Shown: positions 46,721-54,539 of the stretch, piece after piece
Numbering within the stretch: the stretch's first letter is position 1
How the letters are laid out: every line of letters begins with the position of its first letter
Source of the DNA: Streptomyces sp. LHD-70
GTDB taxonomy: Bacteria; Actinomycetota; Actinomycetes; Streptomycetales; Streptomycetaceae
Assembly (NCBI RefSeq): GCF_031157275.1
Contig: NZ_JAVIFW010000006.1
Coordinates: 366,600-430,599 of the forward strand
Length of the DNA stretch: 64,000 nt
Direction: 5' to 3'
Position numbers and translations under genes: made by a program
Notes under the pieces: model-generated
The model's database searches: none
Told to the model about the DNA's origin: nothing
Seen by the model: the letters and a program-made list of their open reading frames with translations, nothing else

Positions 46721-47730
46721 GCGCTGTCCTTGGAATCGCCCGCGACCGTGGTGTCCGTGGTGTCCGTGGTGTCCGTGGCGTCCGTGGTGTCCGTGGCGTC
46801 CGCGCCGAGAAGCCGGGCCGAGGGCCAGGTGCCGTTGCTGACGGCCGAGGTGATCTGGCGGATCAACTCGTGGGCGACCACTTCCGCGGCAGGGGGAGTG
46901 CGCCCGGCCCGAGGGGTGGCGAGGACGATCGACCGCCAGATTTCGGGCTCGCACAAGGGCGCGGCACTCAACGAGCCGCCGGAGATGTCCTCGTCGATGC
47001 CGACACCGGGCAGGATGGTCCAGCCGTGCCCGGCCTGCGCCAGCCGCTTCTGCACGGTCATCGAGTTGGTCTGGACGGCCACGTCCATCTGTGTGTCCTC
47101 TCCGGCGGCGGCTGCGTCGATGAGCACGCGCAGGGCGTGCCCGGAAGCGGGCATGACGAGGGGGTGGGCGGCGGCCTCGGAGAACGGGACGGGACGGTCC
47201 GCGCTCAACCCGGCCGTGGGCGGTGCGACCGCCCAGAGACGTTCCTCGACGAGGGGGCGGACGTTGAGCGACGGCGTGCTGTCGAGGTTGTACAGCAGTG
47301 TCAGATCCAGGTCGCCGTCGTCGAGCCACCGCTGCAGATGACCCGAGTACGCCGTCATCAGGCGGAGTTCGATGCCGGGATGAGCCCGGGAGACCGCGGA
47401 GGCCAATGGCTCCGCCAACAGGTTGAGCGAACTCTCCAGGAGACCGACGGTCACGATGCCGGTCACTTGCCCCCGTGTGGGCTGCACCTCCGCACGGGCC
47501 CGCTCGAGTTCGTGCAGCGCGCGCCGGGCACGCCCCACCACGATCATCCCGGCCTCCGTGGGGCGCATGCCCTGCCGGGTACGTTCGAAGAGCGGGATCC
47601 CCAACTCTTCCTCCAGAGTGCGGATCTGCCGGGTGACCGCAGGCTGCACCAGGTGCAGCACGGCTGCGGCCCGCGTCACACTGCCCACCTCGGCCACGGT
47701 GATCAGTGCTTTCAGCTGCTTGACGTCCAC
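46717..47730 (-). CDS. LysR-family regulator with DTT-rich tail
   Basis: Predicted 337 residues: MDVKQLKALITVAEVGSVTR and AAAVLHLVQPAVTRQIRTLE form the winged helix-turn-helix; GIVTVGLLESSLNLLAEPLA and VRPLVEERLWAVAPPTAGLS belong to the co-inducer domain. After SARLLGADA the protein ends in ATDTTDATDTTDTTDTT, a Thr/Asp repeat encoded by GTCCGTGGT-type units. It is the likely regulator of the C5-acid island; the LysR ItcR has an analogous place in Pseudomonas itaconate catabolism. Confidence 0.9.
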   Translation of the reverse strand: MDVKQLKALITVAEVGSVTRAAAVLHLVQPAVTRQIRTLEEELGIPLFERTRQGMRPTEAGMIVVGRARRALHELERARAEVQPTRGQVTGIVTVGLLESSLNLLAEPLASAVSRAHPGIELRLMTAYSGHLQRWLDDGDLDLTLLYNLDSTPSLNVRPLVEERLWAVAPPTAGLSADRPVPFSEAAAHPLVMPASGHALRVLIDAAAAGEDTQMDVAVQTNSMTVQKRLAQAGHGWTILPGVGIDEDISGGSLSAAPLCEPEIWRSIVLATPRAGRTPPAAEVVAHELIRQITSAVSNGTWPSARLLGADATDTTDATDTTDTTDTTVAGDSKDSA

Positions 47731-47789
47731 TGTTCCTCGTCATCTTCGCCGGGCCCGGGAGTACCACCGGATGCTATGCAATCGGCAGT

Positions 47790-47978
47790 GTTCGTACGCG
47801 CGGCTTGGGGCGCCTCCCTGGTGCACTGGGCGGCCCCCTCGCGCTGTTCGCCCAGGAGCTTCCCGTCGACGAGGTCGCCACGCACACCTTCCCGTTCGCC
47901 GAGGCCCGGGCCGTCTTCGATCTCGCCCATGACCGGGCCGTCGCCTCCAAGATCCTCCTGGATCTGACCCGCGCCTGA
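47790..47978 (+). pseudogene. C-terminal fragment of a zinc-type (MDR) alcohol dehydrogenase/quinone oxidoreductase
   Basis: One frame ending at TGA 47976-47978 reads GALGGPLALFAQELPVDEVA, then THTFPFAEARAVFDLAHDRA and VASKILLDLTRA. This is the end of the MDR family (VTHRFPLDEANEAFDLAxSGxAxKVLL). No start codon or N-terminal half precedes it; the LysR gene begins divergently only 60 bases away. A relic of a deleted gene. The rest of the 554-base gap (47731-48284) has no other gene except the fragment at 48153. Confidence 0.65.
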
Positions 47979-48152
47979 AAGGGGAGGCGTTTTCGTGCAG
48001 GCAGGGTCAGCGGAGTTGCGGCCGCCCATGAAGGGCGGGGCGCCATGGAAATTCGCTGGCGCACGGTGTCGGGCCTGCCTATCTTTGGTCCTGTTCGCAG
48101 GGGCCGCCTCCAGGTGGCCCTCACCAGCTGTGTGGACCAGGAGGTGTGACTG

Positions 48153-48224
48153 ATGGCTGTCGCTGCGGCGGATGCTGCCCGCGTTCAGGAGTTCATCAAT
48201 GCCGCCCCCGTGGTCACCGGCTGA
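48153..48224 (+). pseudogene. 23-codon ORF, possible N-terminal stub of an AAHS-type MFS transporter
   Basis: ATG 48153 follows a very strong CAGGAGGTG site and opens a frame AADAARVQEFINAAPVVTG that stops at 48222-48224. DVQ-x-FIN-x-xP resembles the extreme N-terminus of aromatic-acid:H+ symporters, whose next residues would be helix 1. Nothing of the transporter follows. It may equally be a small unrelated peptide. Confidence 0.3.
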
Positions 48225-48284
48225 ACCACCCACTGACACCGCACCGTTCGTGCGCAGCCGGGGCCGCCCTGTGAAGGGTTCCCC

Positions 48285-49400
48285 TTGACTCTCTCTTCAG
48301 CTTCCTCAGCTTCCTCCGCCTTGTCGCACGCGCTCTCCCCGTACGGCTGGGACGCCGGCCGGGAGGACGAGTTCGTCCCGTACGCCGCGCAGGGTCTCGT
48401 GCCCGGTCGGGTCGTGCGGGTCGATCGCGGCCAGTGCGATGTCGTCACCGCGGCCGGGACCGTGCGTGCCGACACCGAGTTCGTCGTGCCGCGCGACCCC
48501 GCCAAGGTCGTGTGCACGGGTGACTGGGCCGCCGTCGACCCGGACGGCGGCGACCCGAGGTACGTCCGTGCGCTGCTGCAGCGGCGTACCGCGTTCCTGC
48601 GCAACACCTCGTCCAAGCGGTCCGAGGGCCAGATCCTCGCCGCCAACGTCGACCACGCCGTGATCGCGGTCTCCCTGGCCGTCGAGCTCGACCTGGGCCG
48701 GATCGAACGGTTCCTCGCGCTCGCCTGGGAGTCCGGGGCCCAGCCCGTCGTCGTGCTCACCAAGGCCGACCTGGTGCCGGACCCCGTCACGCGCGGGCAT
48801 CTCGTCGCCGACGTCGAGTCCGCCTCGCCCGGCGTGCAGGTGCTGCCCGTCAGCGCCACCGAGGGCGAGGGCACCGAAGTGCTCGCAGCCGTCGTCGCGG
48901 GCGGCACGAGCGTGCTGCTCGGCCAGTCCGGCGCCGGGAAGTCCACCCTTGCCAACGCCCTGCTCGGGGCGGACGTGATGACGGTGCAGGCTGCCCGTGA
49001 CGTCGATGGCAAGGGCCGGCACACCACGACCACGCGGAACCTGCTCGTCCTGCCCGGCGGGGGCGTGCTGATCGACACCCCCGGGCTGCGCGGCGTGGGC
49101 CTGTGGGACGCCGAGTCGGGCGTCGGGCAGGTCTTCGCGGAGATCGAGGAACTGGCCGCCGACTGCCGGTTCCAGGACTGCGCGCACGACGCCGAGCCGG
49201 GCTGCGCGGTGCTCGCGGCGCTCGACGACGGCACGCTGTCGGACCGGCGGCTGCACAGCTACCGCAAGCTGCTGCGCGAGAACCGGCGGATCATCGCCAA
49301 GACGGACGCCCGCACCCGCGACGAGATCCGCCGCGAGTGGCGCGTCAAGCAGGCGCAGGGCCGGGCCGCGATGGAGGCCAAGCGCGGCCGCCGGCACTGA
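48285..49400 (+). CDS. rsgA: Ribosome small subunit-dependent GTPase A
   Basis: Predicted 371 residues: N-terminal OB fold (GLVPGRVVRVDRGQCDVVTA), circularly permuted GTPase with G4 VVVLTKADLVPD, G1 VLLGQSGAGKSTLANALLGA, switch HTTTTRNLLVLPGGGVLIDT and G3 DTPGLRG, then the C-terminal zinc site DCRFQDCAHDAEPGCAV. It acts late in 30S maturation. The start is TTG 48285, with GAAGGG upstream; the first residues are a Ser/Ala run encoded by CTTCCTCAG repeats. Confidence 0.94.
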   Translation: MTLSSASSASSALSHALSPYGWDAGREDEFVPYAAQGLVPGRVVRVDRGQCDVVTAAGTVRADTEFVVPRDPAKVVCTGDWAAVDPDGGDPRYVRALLQRRTAFLRNTSSKRSEGQILAANVDHAVIAVSLAVELDLGRIERFLALAWESGAQPVVVLTKADLVPDPVTRGHLVADVESASPGVQVLPVSATEGEGTEVLAAVVAGGTSVLLGQSGAGKSTLANALLGADVMTVQAARDVDGKGRHTTTTRNLLVLPGGGVLIDTPGLRGVGLWDAESGVGQVFAEIEELAADCRFQDCAHDAEPGCAVLAALDDGTLSDRRLHSYRKLLRENRRIIAKTDARTRDEIRREWRVKQAQGRAAMEAKRGRRH

Positions 49401-49513
49401 CGGCGCGGAAGGACTTTCGGGTACGGGCGCGAAGCCCTTACCGGAAGGCTTTCGGGTACGGGGCGCGAAACCCGTACCCGAAGGGGCCGGTGCCTGGCCG
49501 GGCACCGGGGAGA

Positions 49514-49560
49514 GGGCCCGTCGGCCGGCTGTGGCGGCCTGGCCGACGGGCCCGTTTCAC
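49514..49560. terminator. Strong bidirectional terminator between rsgA and the lipoprotein gene
   Basis: GGGCCCGTCGGCC (49514-49526) pairs perfectly with GGCCGACGGGCCC (49541-49553), a 13-bp stem with a 14-base loop, followed by GTTTC. It separates two convergent genes. Between rsgA and the stem two near-identical segments (GGAAGGACTTTCGGGTACGG and GGAAGGCTTTCGGGTACGGG) repeat. Confidence 0.85.
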
Positions 49561-49586
49561 CTCTCCAGGAAGGCGTTGCCGGGCGA

Positions 49587-50135
49587 CTACTGGACGAAGC
49601 GGTAGCTGTTCCAGGCGTCGGCCTCCGGCGCGATGTCGCCCGTGCGCTTGCTGCCGACGTACTTCGACTCGCCGGTGCAGTCCGCGCCCACGTACACGGT
49701 CATGTCCGTCATCGTGTGGTTCTCGACCTTGCCCGCGCCGCCCTTCATCACGTGGCAGCCCTTGATGCTCGGGTTGGTCTCGGAGACGCCCTCGGCCTCT
49801 TCGCCGTGACCGCCCGCAGCGGCCTCCTCGCCGTGGCCTTCCTGCGCGGCCTCCTCGCCGTGACCCTCGGCCGGCTGCTCCTCGCCGTGGCCCTCCTGCG
49901 CGGCCTCCTCGCCGTGGCCCGCCTGCTCGTCCTTCGCGGTCTCCTCGCCGTGGGAGCCCTCGCCGGCCTCTTCACCGTGGCCCGCGGCGGGCGCGGCGGC
50001 GACGGGCTGGTACGTCACGACGCCGACCGCAGCGCTGTCCTCGAAGCCGCAGGCGGTGGCGGAGAGAGCGAGCAGCGCGGTGCCCGCGCAGACGGCGGCG
50101 AGACGGCGCCGCTGGGGGCGGACGGAAGCAGACAT
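49587..50135 (-). CDS. Predicted lipoprotein with HGEE repeats
   Basis: Predicted 182 residues. The signal peptide (RRLAAVCAGTALLALSATAC) ends in a lipobox SATAC-G. The middle, about residues 52-118, is built of GHGEEA/GHGEEAAQE units (seven HGEE copies), strongly His- and Glu-rich. The C-terminal ~65 residues (SIKGCHVMKGGAGKVENHTM, then VYVGADCTGESKYVG) contain two Cys and look like a small beta domain. The repeats suggest metal or proton binding at the cell surface, but no known family was recognised. ATG 50135. Confidence 0.8.
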   Translation of the reverse strand: MSASVRPQRRRLAAVCAGTALLALSATACGFEDSAAVGVVTYQPVAAAPAAGHGEEAGEGSHGEETAKDEQAGHGEEAAQEGHGEEQPAEGHGEEAAQEGHGEEAAAGGHGEEAEGVSETNPSIKGCHVMKGGAGKVENHTMTDMTVYVGADCTGESKYVGSKRTGDIAPEADAWNSYRFVQ

Positions 50136-50169
50136 GGCAGGTCCTGTTCTGGCAACGACTGACAACGGC

Positions 50170-50227
50170 TGGCAAAGCTGGTACTCACTGGCAGGGCTGG
50201 TACTCACTGGCAAGGGCTGGTACTCAG
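50170..50227. repeat. Three 19-20 bp direct repeats upstream of the lipoprotein gene
   Basis: TGGCAAAGCTGGTACTCAC, TGGCAGGGCTGGTACTCAC and TGGCAAGGGCTGGTACTCAG lie head to tail 35-92 bases before the lipoprotein start and 128 bases before the ada-alkA start. They may be operator repeats. Confidence 0.8.
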
Positions 50228-50354
50228 CGCCATTCAGTGTCGCCCACCGGCCTCGCCCGCACGCGCGCGGGGTCGAATCAACGCACCGGCACCCCCGAAC
50301 ATCGTGTCCGAATACCGCCAGCCGCCGTGCACGGCCGAGGCGCACACTGGACGG

Positions 50355-51842
50355 GTGATCGATGAAGAGACCGGATACGAGGCGGTGCGCAGCCGCGATG
50401 CCCGCTTCGACGGGGAGTTCTTCTTCGCCGTCGAGACCACCGGCATCTACTGCCGCCCCAGCTGCCCCGCCGTCACCCCGAAGCGGAAGAACGTCCACTT
50501 CTACCCGACGGCCGCCGCCGCCCAGGGCCAGGGCTACCGCGCCTGCCGCCGCTGCCGCCCCGACGCGGTCCCCGGCTCCGCCGAGTGGAACGTACGGGCC
50601 GACGTCGTGGGCCGCGCCATGCGCATGATCGGCGACGGCGTCGTGGACCGCGAAGGCGTCCCCGGCCTCGCCCTGCGGCTCGGCTACAGCGCGCGGCAGG
50701 TGCAGCGCCAGCTCACCGCCGAGGTGGGCGCGGGCCCGGTCGCGCTCGCCCGCGCGCAGCGCGCGCACACCGCGCGGCTGCTGCTGCAGACGACGCGGCT
50801 GCCCGTCACCGACATCGCGTTCGCGGCGGGCTTCGCGAGCGTGCGGCAGTTCAACGAGACGATCCGGCAGATCTACGCCCGCACCCCCACCGCCCTGCGC
50901 GCCGAGGCAGCCACGAAGCTGCCGCCCGCCCCGCCCGCCCCGGCCGACGCACCGCCCGCCGAGGGCCCCGGCCGCCTCGTCGGTGTGCCGCTGCGCCTCG
51001 CGTACCGCGAGCCGTACCACCGCCCGGCGATCTTCGAGCGGCTCGCGGCCGAAGTGGTCGCCGGTATCGAGGAGTTGACCGGCCCGCCGGGCGCCCGTAC
51101 CTACCGGCGTACGCTGCGGCTCCCGCACGGCCAGGGCATCGTCGCCGTCGACGAGGCGGCGGCCGGGCCCTGGCTCGACGCCCGGCTGCACCTCACCGAC
51201 CTGCGCGACCTCACCACCGCCGTGCAGCGCCTGCGCCGCCTGTTCGACCTGGACGCCGATCCGCAGGCCGTCGACGAACGTCTCGGCGCCGAGCCCGAGT
51301 TCGCCGCGCTCGTCGCCGCCCGCCCCGGCCTGCGCTCGCCGGGCGCCGCCGACGCGGAGGAGTGCGCCGTCCGCGCGGTCGTCGGGAGCGCGGGGGCCGC
51401 GCGGCTCGTCGCCGAGCACGGCCGACCGCTCGATGTGCCCTGTGGGGCGCTCACCCATGTCTTTCCCGAGTCGAAGGTGCTCGCGGCACACCTGCCGCTG
51501 GCGGCCGCGCTCGAGGACGGTTCCGTACGCCTCGACTCGGGCGCCGATCGCGACGACGCCGAGCAGGCGCTGCGCGCGGTGCCCGGGGTGGACGCGGCCA
51601 CGGCGGCCCACATCCGGATGCGCGCCCTCGGCGACCCCGACGTGGCCGTGCCGGGCCGGCCGGCCCGCGAAGCCTGGCGCCCGTGGCGCTCGTACGCCCT
51701 CCAACACCTGTGGGCCGACGGCGAGTCGACACCGGGCCCCGCCCGCACACCCGCCTCCACTTCCGCTTCCGTTTCCGCTTCCGTTTCCGCCTCCACTTCA
51801 GCCTCCGCTTCCGCCTTCACCTCCGACCTGGAGCAGCCGTGA
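50355..51842 (+). CDS. Ada-type regulator fused to DNA-3-methyladenine glycosylase AlkA
   Basis: Predicted 495 residues. The N-terminal Ada zinc domain has GIYCRPSCPAVTPKRKNVHF and YRACRRCRPD (four Cys, including the methyl-phosphotriester acceptor). An AraC helix-turn-helix follows (ARQVQRQLTAEVGAGPVALA, LPVTDIAFAAGFASVRQFNE). The AlkA part has VPLRLAYREPYHRPAIFERL and a helix-hairpin-helix ALRAVPGVDAATAAHIRMRA with the expected Asp in GDPDVAVPG, ending RPWRSYALQHLW. It senses alkylation damage and excises N3-alkyl purines. The last ~25 residues are a (SA/SV)-rich run. GTG 50355 gives the family N-terminus; GTG 50304 is an alternative. Confidence 0.93.
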   Translation: MIDEETGYEAVRSRDARFDGEFFFAVETTGIYCRPSCPAVTPKRKNVHFYPTAAAAQGQGYRACRRCRPDAVPGSAEWNVRADVVGRAMRMIGDGVVDREGVPGLALRLGYSARQVQRQLTAEVGAGPVALARAQRAHTARLLLQTTRLPVTDIAFAAGFASVRQFNETIRQIYARTPTALRAEAATKLPPAPPAPADAPPAEGPGRLVGVPLRLAYREPYHRPAIFERLAAEVVAGIEELTGPPGARTYRRTLRLPHGQGIVAVDEAAAGPWLDARLHLTDLRDLTTAVQRLRRLFDLDADPQAVDERLGAEPEFAALVAARPGLRSPGAADAEECAVRAVVGSAGAARLVAEHGRPLDVPCGALTHVFPESKVLAAHLPLAAALEDGSVRLDSGADRDDAEQALRAVPGVDAATAAHIRMRALGDPDVAVPGRPAREAWRPWRSYALQHLWADGESTPGPARTPASTSASVSASVSASTSASASAFTSDLEQP

Positions 51843-52324
51843 CGACCACGTACTACACCACCCTCGACAGCCCGCTCGGCGAGCTGCTGCTCACCGGGGA
51901 CGGCTCGGGCGCGCTCAGCTCGCTCTCCGTTCCCGGCCAGAAGGGCGGCCGCACGGTCCGGGCGGACTGGCGCCGCGACCCCGCCGTGTTCACTGAGGCG
52001 ACGGCACAACTGCGGGCCTACTTCGCCGGGGATCTGAAGGAGTTCCACTTGACGTTCCGCACCGAGGGCACGGAGTTCAGGGAGCGCGTGTGGGCGGCCC
52101 TGGACGCGGTCCCGTACGGCGCCACGACCAGCTACGGCGCCCTCGCGGCCACGATCGGCGCCTCCCGCGCCGCGGTCCGGGCGGTCGGTGGGGCCATCGG
52201 CGCCAACCCCCTCCTCATCGTCCGCCCCTGCCACCGCGTCATCGGCGCGGACGGGTCGCTCACGGGGTACGCGGGCGGCCTGGAGCGGAAGCGGATGCTG
52301 CTGGGGTTGGAGGGCGTGCTCTGA
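51839..52324 (+). CDS. ogt: Methylated-DNA--protein-cysteine S-methyltransferase
   Basis: Predicted 161 residues: VWAALDAVPYGATTSYGALA, RAVGGAIGANPLLIVRPCHR with the acceptor Cys in PCHRV, and GSLTGYAGGLERKRMLL. It removes methyl groups from O6-methylguanine in a suicide reaction. GTG 51839 overlaps the stop of the Ada-AlkA gene, making a two-gene alkylation-repair operon. Confidence 0.96.
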   Translation: MTTTYYTTLDSPLGELLLTGDGSGALSSLSVPGQKGGRTVRADWRRDPAVFTEATAQLRAYFAGDLKEFHLTFRTEGTEFRERVWAALDAVPYGATTSYGALAATIGASRAAVRAVGGAIGANPLLIVRPCHRVIGADGSLTGYAGGLERKRMLLGLEGVL

Positions 52325-52373
52325 TCCGTGCCGGGCGTACGGAGCGGGAGGCGGCGGTCCTCCGAGGGGGACC

Positions 52374-52856
52374 TCAGCCCCAGATCAGCACCCCCACCCA
52401 CGCCCCCACGCTCAGCAGGCACGCGAAGAGTTCCACCAGGACGCTCGTGCCGATGGCCCGCATCGCCGCACGGGTCGACCACCAGGCCCCGCCGTGGCTG
52501 CCGAGGCGGAGGCGTTCCGTGAGGTAGACGCCGCCGATGAAACCCGGCACCGAGCCGATCACCGGGACGACGACGAACCCCACCAGCGCGCCGAGGCCCG
52601 CGCACACCACCATGCGGCGGGTGATGCCCACGCCCTGGATGCGGCGCGGGGGCAGCCGCCAGCGGATCGCGTGCTGCAGGAGCAGCAGAAACGTCGCCCC
52701 GACGAGCACGGCCCAAGCCACCCCCGACTGGTCGAGCAGCGCCCACCACGCGACCCCGCCCCACACCAGGAGCGATCCGGGCACACCCGGGATCAGTACG
52801 CCGCAGAGGCCGAGCAGCAGCACCGCCCCGACCAGCAGCAGCTCCCACGCACCCAT
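52374..52856 (-). CDS. DUF456 family small membrane protein
   Basis: Predicted 160 residues, about four hydrophobic segments with the Gly-rich DUF456 pattern: LLLGLCGVLIPGVPGSLLVW, RRMVVCAGLGALVGFVVVPV, and IGSVPGFIGGVYLTERLRLG. Function unknown for the family. Convergent with ogt; the 125 bases upstream hold a dispersed repeat. Confidence 0.88.
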   Translation of the reverse strand: MGAWELLLVGAVLLLGLCGVLIPGVPGSLLVWGGVAWWALLDQSGVAWAVLVGATFLLLLQHAIRWRLPPRRIQGVGITRRMVVCAGLGALVGFVVVPVIGSVPGFIGGVYLTERLRLGSHGGAWWSTRAAMRAIGTSVLVELFACLLSVGAWVGVLIWG

Positions 52857-52904
52857 CTGCCCAGGGTGCAGGACGGGCTTCGCCCGCGCAGGTCAGACGG
52901 GCCG

Positions 52905-52978
52905 GACCGCGCGGGGGCCAGCCCTCGGACCCCTGCTCCTCAAACGCCGGAGGGGCTGACCTTTCAGCGCCGCAGGCC
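52905..52978. repeat. Dispersed intergenic repeat copy
   Basis: Carries GCGGGGGCCAGCCCTCGGAC, CTCCTCAAACGCCGGAGGGG and CTGACCTTTCAGCGCCGCAG. The first module recurs at 24198-24220 after mgtE. Confidence 0.6.
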
Positions 52979-52981
52979 TGC

Positions 52982-53974
52982 CTACCGCGCCACCCACCCC
53001 CGCTCATACGCATGCCAGCCCAGCTGCAGCCGCGTCGTCACGCCCGCCAGTTCCATCAGGCCCTTCACGCGGCGCTGGACCGTGCGCAGGCCGAGGTCGA
53101 GCTGTTTGGCGACGCTGGCGTCCGTCAGGCCGGCCAGGAGGAGGGAGAGGATCTCCAGGTCCGTGCCGTCGGGTTCGGCCGGGCTGGTCTCCGTGACCGT
53201 GCCGCCCTCGCCCAGGCGCAGCGGCAGCGCCTGCTCCCACACCGCCTCGAAGAGCCCGGTCAGCGATTCGAGGAGCCCGCTCGCGTGCACGACCAGGGCG
53301 GCCGGTTCGGACGGACGGCCGGCCGTACGGGACGTCAGCGGCACCATCGCCAGCTGGCCGTCGGCCACCACCAGCTTCGTGGGGACGCGGTCGACGATCC
53401 GGACCTGCTCGTCCCGGCCGAGCGCCGCCGACATCTCCAGAAGCCCGTTCGGCAGCGAGAGCACGTCCCGCTCCACCACCACGCGGTACCGCACGCCGCG
53501 CTCCGCCGCCTGCTCCTCGGCATCGTTGTCAGTGCCGGTCACGACGGCCGGGCGCCCGGTGACCAGGGCGCACACCTCGCGGCTCGCGCCCAGCTGGAGT
53601 TGCAGGAAGCGCTGGGCGACGGCGCCCGCACCGGTCACCACCTCGACCAGGTCGTGCGCGCTGGGCTCGGTGGCCTGTGCGCGGTACTCCTCCGCGAGGA
53701 GCACCGCCGCCAGCTCCGCCTGCTCCAGCTCGTGCCGCTGCTGCGTGAGGAGCGCCCCGAGCGCCACCCCGGGCGGGGCCGCCACCCAGCGGCCCGCCCG
53801 CGCCGAGGACTGCGCCGCGAGCCCCTGCTGTTCGAGCCGGCGCACCGCCCGCTCCGTATCGCTCTCCCCGAGCCCGATCCTGGCGGCGAGATCGGCCACC
53901 TCGGCGGCACCGAGCGCCACCAGCGCGCGGTACGCCGTCTCCTGCACCTCGTCCAGACCTATCGCACCCAACAT
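52982..53974 (-). CDS. TrmB/LuxR-type helix-turn-helix transcriptional regulator
   Basis: Predicted 330 residues. The N-terminal winged helix is TrmB-like (GLDEVQETAYRALVALGAAE, VADLAARIGLGESDTERAVR). A central ligand or phospholipase-D-like domain follows. The C-terminal LuxR helix-turn-helix is LEILSLLLAGLTDASVAKQL and LGLRTVQRRVKGLMELAGVT. This two-HTH layout is common in Streptomyces. ATG 53974 has GGGAGGGG nine bases upstream; the longer open frame lacks homology. Targets are unknown. Confidence 0.83.
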   Translation of the reverse strand: MLGAIGLDEVQETAYRALVALGAAEVADLAARIGLGESDTERAVRRLEQQGLAAQSSARAGRWVAAPPGVALGALLTQQRHELEQAELAAVLLAEEYRAQATEPSAHDLVEVVTGAGAVAQRFLQLQLGASREVCALVTGRPAVVTGTDNDAEEQAAERGVRYRVVVERDVLSLPNGLLEMSAALGRDEQVRIVDRVPTKLVVADGQLAMVPLTSRTAGRPSEPAALVVHASGLLESLTGLFEAVWEQALPLRLGEGGTVTETSPAEPDGTDLEILSLLLAGLTDASVAKQLDLGLRTVQRRVKGLMELAGVTTRLQLGWHAYERGWVAR

Positions 53975-54330
53975 GGGCCGCTGCCCCTCCCCACTCCCGT
54001 ACGAACCGACCGGTCGTACGACGATCGGCCGCTCGGTCACCCCGTGAGCCGGGCCCTCGGAAGGGTTCCGGCGCTGCTCGGCGGCGCGCCCCCGCCGTGG
54101 CGGAAACCGGCCACGGCGCAAACCCGCCGCCCAACATCATCCCCGTACCCCCCACCTCTCTGCCAAGGTGTCGCCACCGGTTGCCGGGGCCGGGGGCGGC
54201 TCCAAGGAGCGCAGGCCAGGGGGGTGTCCGGCAGATACCGGCGGCGTGTGTGGCCCGCCCGCCGCGACCCGGGCGCATCCGTGCCCCGGGTCTCACCGTG
54301 CGGCGGCGCGCGGCCACCACGACCGACCGG

Positions 54331-54378
54331 CCCGCCGGGCGTCCTTCCCGTGGGGGGTGGGGCCGCCCGGCGGGTCTC
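54331..54378 (+). terminator. Hairpin with T-rich tail in the leader of the PP2C-like gene
   Basis: CCCGCCGGGCG (54331-54341) pairs perfectly with CGCCCGGCGGG (54364-54374) and is followed by TCTCTTT. It precedes the PP2C-like gene by 165 bases and follows no plus-strand gene, so it could be an attenuator or the end of a short untranslated RNA. Confidence 0.5.
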
Positions 54379-54387
54379 TTTCGTACG

Positions 54388-54455
54388 CATGTGCCCTATG
54401 GGGTAAGGGAGTTGACCCGGGCTCCCATGTGCCCCATGGGGTACGGGAGTTGACC
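54388..54455. repeat. Two 30-bp direct repeats upstream of the PP2C-like gene
   Basis: Copies at 54388-54417 and 54426-54455 differ at two positions. Each contains a near-palindromic GCCCCATGGGGT core, followed by GGGAGTTGACC, which looks like a -35 element. Period 38 bases. The remaining 565-base gap (53975-54539) has no gene. Confidence 0.75.
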
Positions 54456-54539
54456 GGGACCGTCTGGATCGGCGCCCGCCGCGGCGGTATTTCCGTCAAG
54501 CGCCGTTTTCGGGGCGCCCGTCCTGTGGACAATAAGGGC

